Below are positions 1 to 6,948 of a DNA stretch of 35,008 nt, piece by piece (the stretch's first letter is position 1; each line of letters opens with the position of its first letter). A model generated the notes under the pieces. That model made no database searches, was not told the DNA's origin, and worked only from the letters and a program-made list of their open reading frames with translations. The translations under genes and the position numbers were made by a program. The DNA comes from Acidobacteriota bacterium (GTDB lineage Bacteria; Acidobacteriota; B3-B38; Guanabaribacteriales; JAGGZT01), in assembly GCA_021161905.1 (NCBI GenBank), contig JAGGZT010000041.1, positions 1 through 35,008 on the forward strand. The letters are read 5' to 3'.

Positions 1-25
1 GGATAGGGGTTCTTCTTTTTTCCAT
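1..25 (-). CDS. Start of an unidentified gene, truncated by the window edge
   Basis: An ATG on the minus strand at 25 opens a frame reading MEKRRTPI that runs off the window after eight codons. It is preceded by a GAGGGG ribosome-binding sequence about 8 bases upstream and by a good promoter at 47-75 whose expected transcription start is near 40. The gene therefore seems real, but far too little is visible to identify it. It lies downstream of the rnhC-ddl-NTPase operon in the same direction yet appears to have its own promoter. Confidence 0.4.
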
Positions 26-46
26 TTTCTTTTCCCCTCGTTTTTT

Positions 47-75
47 ATGATAGGGCAGGATTTCCCTATTGTCAA
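47..75 (-). promoter_or_regulatory. Strong sigma-70-like promoter with AT-rich upstream region
   Basis: On the minus strand a perfect TTGACA (70-75) and TATCAT (47-52, five of six matches) are separated by exactly 17 bases. Upstream, 76-123 is almost pure A/T with phased A and T tracts, including an imperfect inverted repeat at 101-123, and resembles an UP element. It would drive the gene beginning at 25. The rest of 124-169 holds nothing I recognise. Confidence 0.6.
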
Positions 76-169
76 GATAATTTTTTTAATTTTTTATTAT
101 TTTGAGAAAAATTTTTTCAAAATAGGGGGAACCAAAACAACAGAAGAACACAAGATCAAAAGCATTGAA

Positions 170-191
170 TGAAGATAGTAAAACTACTTCA
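170..191 (-). terminator. Hairpin across the stop codon of the NTPase gene
   Basis: TGAAG (170-174) and TAG (176-178) pair with CTA (184-186) and CTTCA (187-191) around a 5-base loop, with one bulged A. The hairpin includes the stop codon at 184-186 of the last gene of the rnhC operon. No T-tract follows on the minus strand, so it may be a 3'-end stabiliser or a weak terminator rather than a classical intrinsic one. Confidence 0.35.
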
Positions 192-714
192 AGATAAGAG
201 CCTTCACCCTCTCAGAAATGGAGGTGGGAAGCTCATCCCGGTTTCCTGGAGAGACCTTATAGATCACCACATCATCCCTTCCCCTTACCCAGTTGAGAAA
301 AGGATGGCGACTTATCTGGATGGTGGCAAGAACGGGGATCTCCGAATCGAGTGCCCTTATCACCTCGCTCCTGAAGGCGGAAGAGAAACACTCCATCTTA
401 GCTATTTCATCTATCACGATGAGTTCTATCCCCTCCTCGGGCGAAATAGAAGGGGCGGCGATCTCTTCAATATCCTTAATGTTTACTCGATAGCGGGCTA
501 CCCGGGGACCGCTTTTCAGGTTGATATGGGCGAGTACCCCCTCTCTACCGTCAAGGGTGGTGAGGGAAAAACCAACCCTTTCCCCTCCCTCCTTTGTCTC
601 CTGCGAGAGGAACCCTTTTGCCCGAATCTCCGGGATGAGCTCAAGGATCTTCTTCACCAAGGTGGTTTTTCCTACCCTGGGTGGACCGGTAATTAGGATG
701 TTTTTCTTTTCCAT
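184..714 (-). CDS. THEP1-family nucleoside-triphosphatase
   Basis: Small P-loop NTPase of the THEP1/NTPase_1 family, 176 residues, the family's usual size. The Walker A loop GPPRVGKTT lies at about residues 10-18, and Walker B ELIVIDEIAKME near 97-108 carries the Asp-Glu pair typical of the family. Characterised members hydrolyse NTPs slowly and broadly, and their cellular role is unsettled. No membrane segment or signal is visible, so it should be cytosolic. It is the last gene of the rnhC-ddl operon, 7 bases after ddl, with only a weak ribosome-binding site, which suggests translational coupling. Family assignment is secure. Function beyond NTP hydrolysis cannot be read from the sequence. 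Confidence 0.88.
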   Translation of the reverse strand: MEKKNILITGPPRVGKTTLVKKILELIPEIRAKGFLSQETKEGGERVGFSLTTLDGREGVLAHINLKSGPRVARYRVNIKDIEEIAAPSISPEEGIELIVIDEIAKMECFSSAFRSEVIRALDSEIPVLATIQISRHPFLNWVRGRDDVVIYKVSPGNRDELPTSISERVKALILK

Positions 715-721
715 TTTTAGG

Positions 722-1792
722 TCATCTCTTACGATACCAGTCCTCAGGTGGAGTGATGGTATATCTCAATCTCTTTCTCATATTGTAGCGCTCGATCCCC
801 AAGGTGATCAGCCGATCGATCAGTTCGGGGTAAGGGATACCGCTTAGGGCGAGGAGCTTCGGGTACATACTTATCTCAGTGAAGCCGGGCATCGTATTCA
901 GCTCGCTTAGGTAGAGTTTGCCATTTTCCTTATCGAGGAGGAAATCCACCCGGGCGAGCCCAGCGCAGTCTATCAGCTTATAGGCAGTTCTTGCGATCTT
1001 CCGCACCTCTTCTATCTTCTCTTTGGGTAGTTTAGCAGGGATCTCGAACTTCGTCTTTCCCCCGATATATTTATCGTAGTAATCGTAAAACTCCCTTTCT
1101 GGGATCACCTCTCCGGGAGGGGAGACTATCAACTCCTCGTTCCCCAGGACAGAGCACTCTATCTCCCGTGCCGGTATCCCCTTCTCGATCAAAACCTTGA
1201 AGTCGAACTCAAAGGCGAGCTTTATCGCCGGGGCAAGATCACCACGCGTTTTCACCTTGGTGATGCCGACGCTCGAGCCGAGCGCCGACGGCTTGACAAA
1301 GCAAGGATAACCGAGTGCTCCCTCTATCTCGTCAAGAGCCCTATCGAGTTCCTCCTCCCACCGGGAACGGGATAAGACGATGTGGGGTACCACCGGGAGC
1401 CCGGCGTCGCGGAAGAGCCTTTTTGCCGTTGCCTTGTCCATCGCTATTGCCGAGGCAAGCACTCCGGCACCGACATAGGGGAGATTGAGCATCTCAAAAA
1501 GCCCCTGGATCGTCCCATCTTCCCCAAAGGGACCATGTAGTACCGGGAAGGCGACATCAAGCGATAGAAGGACCTCCGGGGGGAAAGATGTGGGGTTCTT
1601 CGGTGTTCCTCCCTTTAAATCAGCCAGAGGTTTTCCCTCTACCACCCATCGTCCATCCTTGGTGATGCCTATCTCCACCACCTCGTATTTTCTTTTGTCG
1701 ATGGCGTTTATGATGGAGGAGGCAGAGACAAGCGATACCTCGTGCTCCCCGCTTTTCCCACCGAATATGACCCCGACCCTTATCTTCTTCAT
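722..1792 (-). CDS. ddl: D-alanine--D-alanine ligase
   Basis: ATP-grasp ligase that joins two D-alanines in the cytoplasm for the peptidoglycan stem peptide. At 356 residues it is full length. The N-terminal domain has FGGKSGEHEVSL near residue 10 and the substrate-binding HGPFGEDGTIQG near 85-97. The ATP-grasp core has VKPSALGSSVGI, and the Mg-binding C-terminal ELNTMPGFT lies near 318-326. The ATG overlaps the rnhC stop by four bases (ATGA), so the two are translationally coupled. There are no van or mur neighbours; its partners here are RNase HIII and a THEP1-like NTPase. D-alanine:D-lactate specificity cannot be excluded from sequence alone, but nothing suggests it. Confidence 0.97.
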   Translation of the reverse strand: MKKIRVGVIFGGKSGEHEVSLVSASSIINAIDKRKYEVVEIGITKDGRWVVEGKPLADLKGGTPKNPTSFPPEVLLSLDVAFPVLHGPFGEDGTIQGLFEMLNLPYVGAGVLASAIAMDKATAKRLFRDAGLPVVPHIVLSRSRWEEELDRALDEIEGALGYPCFVKPSALGSSVGITKVKTRGDLAPAIKLAFEFDFKVLIEKGIPAREIECSVLGNEELIVSPPGEVIPEREFYDYYDKYIGGKTKFEIPAKLPKEKIEEVRKIARTAYKLIDCAGLARVDFLLDKENGKLYLSELNTMPGFTEISMYPKLLALSGIPYPELIDRLITLGIERYNMRKRLRYTITPPEDWYRKR

Positions 1793-2439
1793 TCTTCGTC
1801 CTTTAAGATGGCTTCGGTGATCTTGAAGTGTAATTTCGCTACCTCGGAGAGCTCCTTTTTCCCATATTTCTTTAGGAATTCCTTCCCCGCCTCTACCACC
1901 TTCCCTGAAGCCCCTTTTGGTAGCTCAATATCGTATTTTTCGCCAAGGGAGGAAAGTCTCCTTATGAACTCTGCCCGGGCGAGGATAGAGGCTGCCGCTA
2001 CTGCGATGTCTTCCTCCGCCTTATGTCTCTGTTCTAAATGGATGTTCCTCCCCTTTGTCAGGAGGGCGGATTCGATGTAGCTCACATCCCCAAACTGGTC
2101 ACTTACCGCCCGTTCCGCGGGGATCTTCTCAAGGATGTTCTCTATCGCCCGGGCATGAGCCCAGGCAAGTAAGCGGTTTAGATTTTTGAATCTCTGGTAG
2201 AGCTCGTTGTACCTCTTAGGACCTATCGCTACCACCGAATAAGGAGCTCTCTTTTTTATGAGTGAGGCGAGGGATAACGCTCGGGAATCGGAGAGCCTCT
2301 TTGAATCCTTTACTCCAGCTGAGGAGAGTTGCTCCGCGAGCTCGGAGGTGAGATAAACAGCAGCAGCGACCAGGGGTCCGAAGTAATCCCCCTTTCCCGA
2401 TTCATCGGTTCCTATCCAGCCGGTTTCCTTTTTGCTCAT
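1789..2439 (-). CDS. rnhC: Ribonuclease HIII, short form
   Basis: RNase H2/H3-fold nuclease that cuts RNA in RNA-DNA hybrids. The motif GTDESGKGDYFGPLV near the N-terminus is diagnostic of HIII rather than HII: it has the catalytic Asp-Glu and the GKGDYFGP extension. A later Asp in AVSDQFGD and the Glu in KAEEDIAVAAA complete the acidic site. Classical RNase HIII is about 300 residues with an N-terminal TBP-like substrate-binding domain. This protein is about 216 residues and starts directly at the catalytic domain. I chose ATG 2439; a TTG at 2445 is possible but too close to the AGGA sequence. First gene of the operon, with a promoter at 2461-2490. Confidence 0.9.
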   Translation of the reverse strand: MSKKETGWIGTDESGKGDYFGPLVAAAVYLTSELAEQLSSAGVKDSKRLSDSRALSLASLIKKRAPYSVVAIGPKRYNELYQRFKNLNRLLAWAHARAIENILEKIPAERAVSDQFGDVSYIESALLTKGRNIHLEQRHKAEEDIAVAAASILARAEFIRRLSSLGEKYDIELPKGASGKVVEAGKEFLKKYGKKELSEVAKLHFKITEAILKDEE

Positions 2440-2460
2440 CCCCAATCTTCCTAAGAAGTA

Positions 2461-2490
2461 GTTGTAGCATAAAGACTATCCCGATGTCAA
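2461..2490 (-). promoter_or_regulatory. Promoter of the rnhC-ddl-NTPase operon
   Basis: Minus-strand TTGACA (2485-2490), an 18-base spacer, and an extended -10 TGC-TACAAC (hexamer 2461-2466). It predicts a very short leader before the rnhC ATG at 2439. It is arranged back to back with the plus-strand promoter at 2508-2536. Confidence 0.5.
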
Positions 2491-2507
2491 AGAGGGAAGC
2501 ATCCCCA

Positions 2508-2536
2508 TTGAACTCCCTTTCTCTCTGTTATAAAAT
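2508..2536 (+). promoter_or_regulatory. Promoter of the small secreted protein gene
   Basis: TTGAAC (2508-2513), a 17-base spacer and TAAAAT (2531-2536) lie 15 bases before the ATG at 2552. The -10 matches five of six consensus bases, the -35 four of six. Confidence 0.45.
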
Positions 2537-2551
2537 TAAAACAGAAGGGCG

Positions 2552-2953
2552 ATGCACAAAAGGGGAGTTGTTCTATTCTTCGTGCTTCTGTTCGTTTTCG
2601 TATCCCTGTTTTCCCTTGCTCAGGCGAGGGAAAAGAAAAAAGAGAAGAGGGAAGTACTGCTTCCCCTTCCCCCTGCTTGGCATTTTGCCCGCTTTCAGTT
2701 TTCTAAAACGAAAAAAGGGAAGAACGGACTTTCCCTTCTCTTTATCTATGATCATTCAGAAGGGTTTTCAGAACGCTTCTCTCTTGCTTCCCTCAAAAAG
2801 CCCCCAGAGATAAAGGTGGGTAAAATGAGATTTCCTTTTTCCGCCCAGGTCAATTGTTTCGGCACCGGTTCCCCTTGGGTGGACCTGATCGTTGGTCCTC
2901 AGTTCAGTATGAGCTACGATCCGGTACGCCGCAAATTCTGGTGGGAGCCTTGA
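2552..2953 (+). CDS. Small secreted hypothetical protein
   Basis: 133 residues, not recognised. The N-terminus is a clear Sec signal: basic MHKR, then about 18 hydrophobic residues ending LAQA, with probable signal peptidase I cleavage after residue 25 (ALAQA-REKK type). A strongly basic, Lys/Arg-rich stretch follows, then a mixed region with aromatic residues and a single Cys. The tail FWWEP suggests a small beta-rich periplasmic or outer-membrane-associated protein, but this is speculation. It has its own promoter and an AAGGG ribosome-binding site close to the ATG. It converges on the beta-helix lipoprotein gene, whose stop lies 24 bases away. I see no terminator better than a weak 5-bp hairpin between them. 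Codon use looks normal, which supports a real gene. Confidence 0.65.
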   Translation: MHKRGVVLFFVLLFVFVSLFSLAQAREKKKEKREVLLPLPPAWHFARFQFSKTKKGKNGLSLLFIYDHSEGFSERFSLASLKKPPEIKVGKMRFPFSAQVNCFGTGSPWVDLIVGPQFSMSYDPVRRKFWWEP

Positions 2954-2977
2954 TAATTTACCCCGTTAAATCCCTTT

Positions 2978-4129
2978 TTATTTGACCCTCATCCTAAGCG
3001 GTGGATAATAGCGTTCGTCGGTGAACGGGCGATACCGGGCTAATAGGAGCTCAGATTGTAGATGCCTGATCTTTGGCTCAAACGAGCGGGAGAGATAGAT
3101 CGCCGAAACAGGAAGATCCCCCCGGAATAGGGAGCGGAAGAAGTTTCCAAACAGGGAAGAGATGGAGAGCAATCTCGGCTTCATCCTGAGGGAGACGAAT
3201 GAAGTGGTGGTAAGGAATGGCTGAAAGTCAACCGCACCATGGGCTGGGTCTTCGTCATCGTCATATATGTCCTGGCTGTCTATTTCCGAGGCGGTGGCAT
3301 GATCCCAGCGGTTGTTCTCCGCCTTGATTGTATTTGCAGTACCATTGTAGAAATCGCGGTTATTATTACTTCCCTGGATGGTGTTATGCCCTATGCTTCC
3401 CTGAGAACCACCACCGACATCGGGGTTGGCGGAGCCGTGGCAGGATATTCCTCTATCTGTGTTATTTCTTATTATGCAACCCTGGATTCTGGGGGAAGCG
3501 CCAGAACAGTCTATCCCGGCAAAGTTGTTTTGAGAAGTAACCTCAGTTACTAATGGCGATGCCCCTGAGCGGAGGTACAGCCCTATGGAACTGTTGTTCT
3601 CAATCAAAACCCCCGAGATCTCTCCCCCAGAGTAGGTCTGTATTCCATAATTGTTGTCTTTGATCACATTCCGCCCAATGGTGAGGGTGGAGGCTTGGGA
3701 GTAAATACCACTAGCGCCAGAGCCGATGCCATTCTTGATGGTGAACCCCCGGATGTCGGAGCCATCCGCATCCGTGGTAAAGGTAACCACCGTCCCCTCT
3801 TTCTTCCCATCGATGATGGTGGTGTTCCTCTCCTCACCGACAAGATAGAGCTGTTTGTCCACCGTTATCCTCTCCTGATATGTACCCACTGATACATCGA
3901 TATGTTGCCCTTCACTTGCTGCATCTATCGCCTCCTGGATGGTGTCGAACCCCTCTCCCGTCTCCCTTATTACCACCGGCTTTTCGACCACACTACTGGT
4001 GCTACTGCTGGTTGTGGTCGTAGAGGTGCTGGTAGTAGTGCTGGTAGTAGGAGCAGAAGGAGAGCTTTGCTTGCAGGAGATGAGAAGCAAGATAACAAAA
4101 AGAAAAAGGAAAAAATACACTCTCTTCAT
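2978..4129 (-). CDS. Right-handed beta-helix lipoprotein
   Basis: About 383 residues from the chosen ATG. That start has GGAG 9 bases upstream; an upstream in-frame start at 4162 would put 11 charged residues before the signal. The signal ends in a lipobox (LIS-C, Cys19), so the mature protein is lipidated and membrane-anchored. A Ser/Thr-only linker (about residues 25-47) leads to a pectate-lyase/NosD-like solenoid: GFDTIQEAIDAASEGQ, then turns spaced about 22 residues apart with IENNSSIG-like rungs and a VDFQPFL cap. After the cap about 75 residues are basic and unlike the helix. The fold suggests polysaccharide or surface binding, but no catalytic residues are evident. Promoter at 4168-4196. 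Confidence 0.8.
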   Translation of the reverse strand: MKRVYFFLFLFVILLLISCKQSSPSAPTTSTTTSTSTTTTSSSTSSVVEKPVVIRETGEGFDTIQEAIDAASEGQHIDVSVGTYQERITVDKQLYLVGEERNTTIIDGKKEGTVVTFTTDADGSDIRGFTIKNGIGSGASGIYSQASTLTIGRNVIKDNNYGIQTYSGGEISGVLIENNSSIGLYLRSGASPLVTEVTSQNNFAGIDCSGASPRIQGCIIRNNTDRGISCHGSANPDVGGGSQGSIGHNTIQGSNNNRDFYNGTANTIKAENNRWDHATASEIDSQDIYDDDEDPAHGAVDFQPFLTTTSFVSLRMKPRLLSISSLFGNFFRSLFRGDLPVSAIYLSRSFEPKIRHLQSELLLARYRPFTDERYYPPLRMRVK

Positions 4130-4167
4130 TATCTTAATCTCCTTTTTGTTTCCCACAGTCAAATAGC

Positions 4168-4196
4168 AGTATATAATTTTCTCCTCCTTTTTTCAA
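4168..4196 (-). promoter_or_regulatory. Promoter of the beta-helix lipoprotein gene
   Basis: Minus strand: TTGAAA (4191-4196), 17-base spacer, TATACT (4168-4173). Each hexamer has five of six consensus bases. The predicted leader to ATG 4129 is about 30 bases and contains the GGAG ribosome-binding site. Confidence 0.6.
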
Positions 4197-4203
4197 ACAA
4201 AAT

Positions 4204-4226
4204 ATACCTTTTTCTAAAAGATGTAT
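4204..4226 (-). terminator. Possible weak terminator after the M28 peptidase gene
   Basis: ATAC and GTAT arms with inner CTTTT/AAAAG pairing and a two-base bulge, immediately downstream of the stop at 4228 and followed on the minus strand by ATTTTGTTT. The stem is A/T rich and imperfect. Confidence 0.3.
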
Positions 4227-4227
4227 T

Positions 4228-6318
4228 TTATTTAGTTTTGAGCTTCACGAGTTTCAACTTCGCCAAATCGGTGAGAAAACGCTTGACGAAGGAGATATCG
4301 GTCTCCCCGAACTCGGCAGAGACGGCGTTTCTTATGAAGAGGAGACTCCGTTTCCCGTTTATGAAGTTCAGTATCTCATACATCTTGGCGCTCATCTTCC
4401 CGTCTTTCATCCGGTATTCCCGATAGAAGCGGTATTCTTCAGGAGGGAGATTTTCCTCGAGGAAGTAGTAGGGAAGGGGACCGCGGAATAGCCTTACCGG
4501 GATTATCCTTTTCGCCTCCTTTTCCTCTTTGGTTGAGGTGTATCTCGCCGTTTTTATATTATTCAGTACGCATACGGTGCGATAGGCGGTATCGAGCCGT
4601 TCCTTCTGCCACCCTACCCAGAGGTGGAAGGTGGGGATTATCTTCTCCACCATCATCCTCGCTCTTTCTGAGCAGGTGAGAGTGGAGGCAGATTTTATCG
4701 TTTCCTCCTCCTTCATCCCTCTAAATTCGATCCGATTTACAAGCTGGTGGTAGATCCTCGCCAGCTCCTCAGGTGATGGCTTTTTCCTTCCCGCGGTAAA
4801 TAGCTCCGTTATCGCCTCACCGGTTGCTTTGGCGAGGCGGGCTGCTCCCTGCTCACTTATGTAATGGGCGAGGGCGAGTGCCTCGGTGTCGCCAGCGTTC
4901 GCTATGAAGTAGGCGGATAAGGTGGAGGCAGCTCCTACCCGTTTGAGCTCGGTTGGGTCCACCATCTCCACGGTATCCATACTTGAATGATGGAAGGGAT
5001 CCCGGGCATGCCCCAGCATCACCGTGGGAACGCCGATAGTGGGATCGGATAGGGGCTCGTGGTCACTTCCGCCGTAGTATTCCGAGATACGATAATTCAT
5101 CGGTAGCCTTGAACCACGAGGGGAAAAGAGGGAAGTAGCATCAGCCAGGGAAAAGGCGTAAGCTACCACATCGTTTACATAGCTCGGTGCGGAGAAAGGC
5201 GTTTCGGTGAGGACGAGGATGGAACCCGTTTTTCCCAGATCCTCCCCCACCATATCGAGGTTGAGCCCCGCTATCCCCTTCTTGCCAAACTCCGGATGTT
5301 TTGCCAGATAAGCCATTGTGCCGTGGTATTCGGGCACCCAGAGGAAGCGGATCGTCCTTCTCGGTCTTTCTATCTCGCCCCTATTGATTAAGGCGATCAG
5401 GGTCCGGGCGACCTCAAGCATCGAGGCTGAGCCAGAGGCGTTATCGTTTGCCCCGGGGCGGTAGTGGTCGAGATGACCTATCACTATCACCTCTTTATCG
5501 GGAAGCTCCCTTCCTTTGATGATTCCGGTTACTACAGGCATCTTCCCATCGAATAGCTCGGCATCTACCTTGGCGTGAAGGACTACTCTTTTGCCGGAGG
5601 CGAGGAGTCTCCTTATCTCCCGCGCTTCCCTTTCCGAAAGGGCGAAGCCAAAGCCCGCTTTCGCTCGCTCCTCGCCTTTTGGCATAAGCCGGTGCATCTC
5701 GAAGAGATCGGGGAAGGTCAGCCTATCCTCCCTTCCCGAGGGAGCACAGACCACCCCTACCGCTCCCCGCCTTATCACCGCCTCTCGATGGACAGTCCCC
5801 CCAGGACCGGTGGCGAGGACGATCTTCCCCTTCACATCCTTTCCCTCATAGTCGGAGGGTGATGTCCCCCTGCCCACATCGATGAGTTCAGCGGTCACAT
5901 CCGCCTTGTTGCTGTAAGGCATTAGGGAGACCGCGATGTCGGAGAAGCGACAAAGTAGCTTCTCATAAGGTTTCACCATTCTGAACTCCGCCCCTTTAAC
6001 CCGCCAACCGACCGGAGAGCGCCAGCGGAGGTAGGTCTTGTAGCCATCGGCTAAGAAGTACTCTACCTTTACCTCCTCAAGCCCATACTCCTTAGCCCGG
6101 GCGACGACATAATTGACGGCGGCATCGTACTCCGGTCCTCCCCCTCGGATGCGGTGGTAGAGGCTTATGTTGAGCACATGGTATTTGGCGAGCTCACCTG
6201 AGTACTCCTCGGCTATCTTCTTCCACAGCTCCCCCTCGATCAGTTTTCCCTGAAACCCGATGAGGGAAAAGGGAAGGAGAATAAGGAGAAAAGCGGAAAG
6301 AAGAGATACCCTTTTCAT
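4228..6318 (-). CDS. Secreted M28-type aminopeptidase-like metalloprotease
   Basis: 696 residues, start supported by AAGGAG 7 bases upstream. A Sec signal covers about residues 1-22. A PA-type insert (about 140-255) sits ahead of the M28 core. Zinc ligands can be placed as His282 (GHLDH), Asp292 (GANDNASG), Glu330, Asp355 (LDMVGED) and a His at 443-444 (DPFHHSSMDT). In classical M28 enzymes two adjacent Glu give base and ligand. Here the pair is Pro329-Glu330, as I recall for DUF4910-like members, so the general base may differ. Residues after about 520 extend beyond the peptidase. The last 60 look like a small winged-helix fold. Probably periplasmic peptide degradation. It is monocistronic, with an extended -10 promoter. 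Confidence 0.85.
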   Translation of the reverse strand: MKRVSLLSAFLLILLPFSLIGFQGKLIEGELWKKIAEEYSGELAKYHVLNISLYHRIRGGGPEYDAAVNYVVARAKEYGLEEVKVEYFLADGYKTYLRWRSPVGWRVKGAEFRMVKPYEKLLCRFSDIAVSLMPYSNKADVTAELIDVGRGTSPSDYEGKDVKGKIVLATGPGGTVHREAVIRRGAVGVVCAPSGREDRLTFPDLFEMHRLMPKGEERAKAGFGFALSEREAREIRRLLASGKRVVLHAKVDAELFDGKMPVVTGIIKGRELPDKEVIVIGHLDHYRPGANDNASGSASMLEVARTLIALINRGEIERPRRTIRFLWVPEYHGTMAYLAKHPEFGKKGIAGLNLDMVGEDLGKTGSILVLTETPFSAPSYVNDVVAYAFSLADATSLFSPRGSRLPMNYRISEYYGGSDHEPLSDPTIGVPTVMLGHARDPFHHSSMDTVEMVDPTELKRVGAASTLSAYFIANAGDTEALALAHYISEQGAARLAKATGEAITELFTAGRKKPSPEELARIYHQLVNRIEFRGMKEEETIKSASTLTCSERARMMVEKIIPTFHLWVGWQKERLDTAYRTVCVLNNIKTARYTSTKEEKEAKRIIPVRLFRGPLPYYFLEENLPPEEYRFYREYRMKDGKMSAKMYEILNFINGKRSLLFIRNAVSAEFGETDISFVKRFLTDLAKLKLVKLKTK

Positions 6319-6359
6319 CTTTCTCTCCTTGTTTGGATTAATAATTAAGTTAGAGGAAT

Positions 6360-6388
6360 GTTATAGCACAAACCACCTTCGGGGTAAA
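6360..6388 (-). promoter_or_regulatory. Promoter of the M28 peptidase gene
   Basis: Minus strand: TTTACC (6383-6388), 17-base spacer and extended -10 TGC-TATAAC (hexamer 6360-6365, five of six). The leader to ATG 6318 is about 35 bases. Confidence 0.5.
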
Positions 6389-6438
6389 GAGGGAGTTGGT
6401 TGACAAGAAAAGAGAGATGAGCTAACCTCTTAATTACG

Positions 6439-6948
6439 ATGGAGAAAGAAAAAGGCTATACTTTAGCTGCTTTGATGGTCATCGTAGGGGTGATATGTGT
6501 CCTCGTGGCGGTAGCTTTGCCCCTGTGGAGCAGGATCATTACCCGGGAGCGGGAGGAAGAGCTTATCTTCCGGGGAGAGGCGTATAGGAAGGCGATAGTC
6601 CGCTTTTGGCGGAAGAATGGGAGGTTACCCTTCACCCTCGATGAGCTTGTATCCTCTAAAGCACTCCGTCGCCTTTATCCCGACCCGATGACCAAGGATG
6701 GGAAGTGGGATGTCATCTATTACACTCCCACCGGGCTGATCCGGGGAGCCGAGGATAAATCGCCATTACAGAGCAAAGGCATCATCGGAGTGGCGAGCAG
6801 ATCGAAGAAGCGTTCGGTGCGGATATATAAGGGGAAGAATCACTACAACGAATGGATATTTATCGCTGCTGAAACTGGTCTTCCTACTATAAGGAAAAAG
6901 GGGAAGGCTCCTTTTCCCTCTCAGCTCTCTCCTAAGAAGAAGGAATAA
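6439..6948 (+). CDS. Prepilin-like (pseudopilin) protein
   Basis: 169 residues. A short basic leader MEKEKG precedes YTLAALM and a hydrophobic helix of about 20 residues, the arrangement cut by prepilin peptidase after Gly. Glu at mature position 5, needed for normal pilin packing, is Ala. That is seen in tip-type minor pseudopilins such as GspK, although this protein is much smaller. After the helix comes a charged amphipathic segment and a GspG-like globular part with FTLDELV, DPMTKDGKWDVIYY and a Tyr/Trp-containing end. No secretion or pilus genes adjoin it, so the assembly machinery must be elsewhere. I see no good ribosome-binding site; TTGACA at 6400-6405 lacks a convincing -10. The 3' end overlaps agmatinase by 28 bases, convergently. 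Confidence 0.78.
   Translation: MEKEKGYTLAALMVIVGVICVLVAVALPLWSRIITREREEELIFRGEAYRKAIVRFWRKNGRLPFTLDELVSSKALRRLYPDPMTKDGKWDVIYYTPTGLIRGAEDKSPLQSKGIIGVASRSKKRSVRIYKGKNHYNEWIFIAAETGLPTIRKKGKAPFPSQLSPKKKE

Noticed and set aside
169-696. Plus-strand open frame of 175 codons over the NTPase gene
   Set aside because: The minus-strand THEP1-like protein has intact Walker motifs; the plus frame has no family resemblance and no ribosome-binding site.
4010-4070. Short tandem-repeat-like GT/AG-rich tract as a DNA repeat element
   Set aside because: It is the coding sequence of the Ser/Thr linker of the lipoprotein (reverse strand), not a separate repeat.
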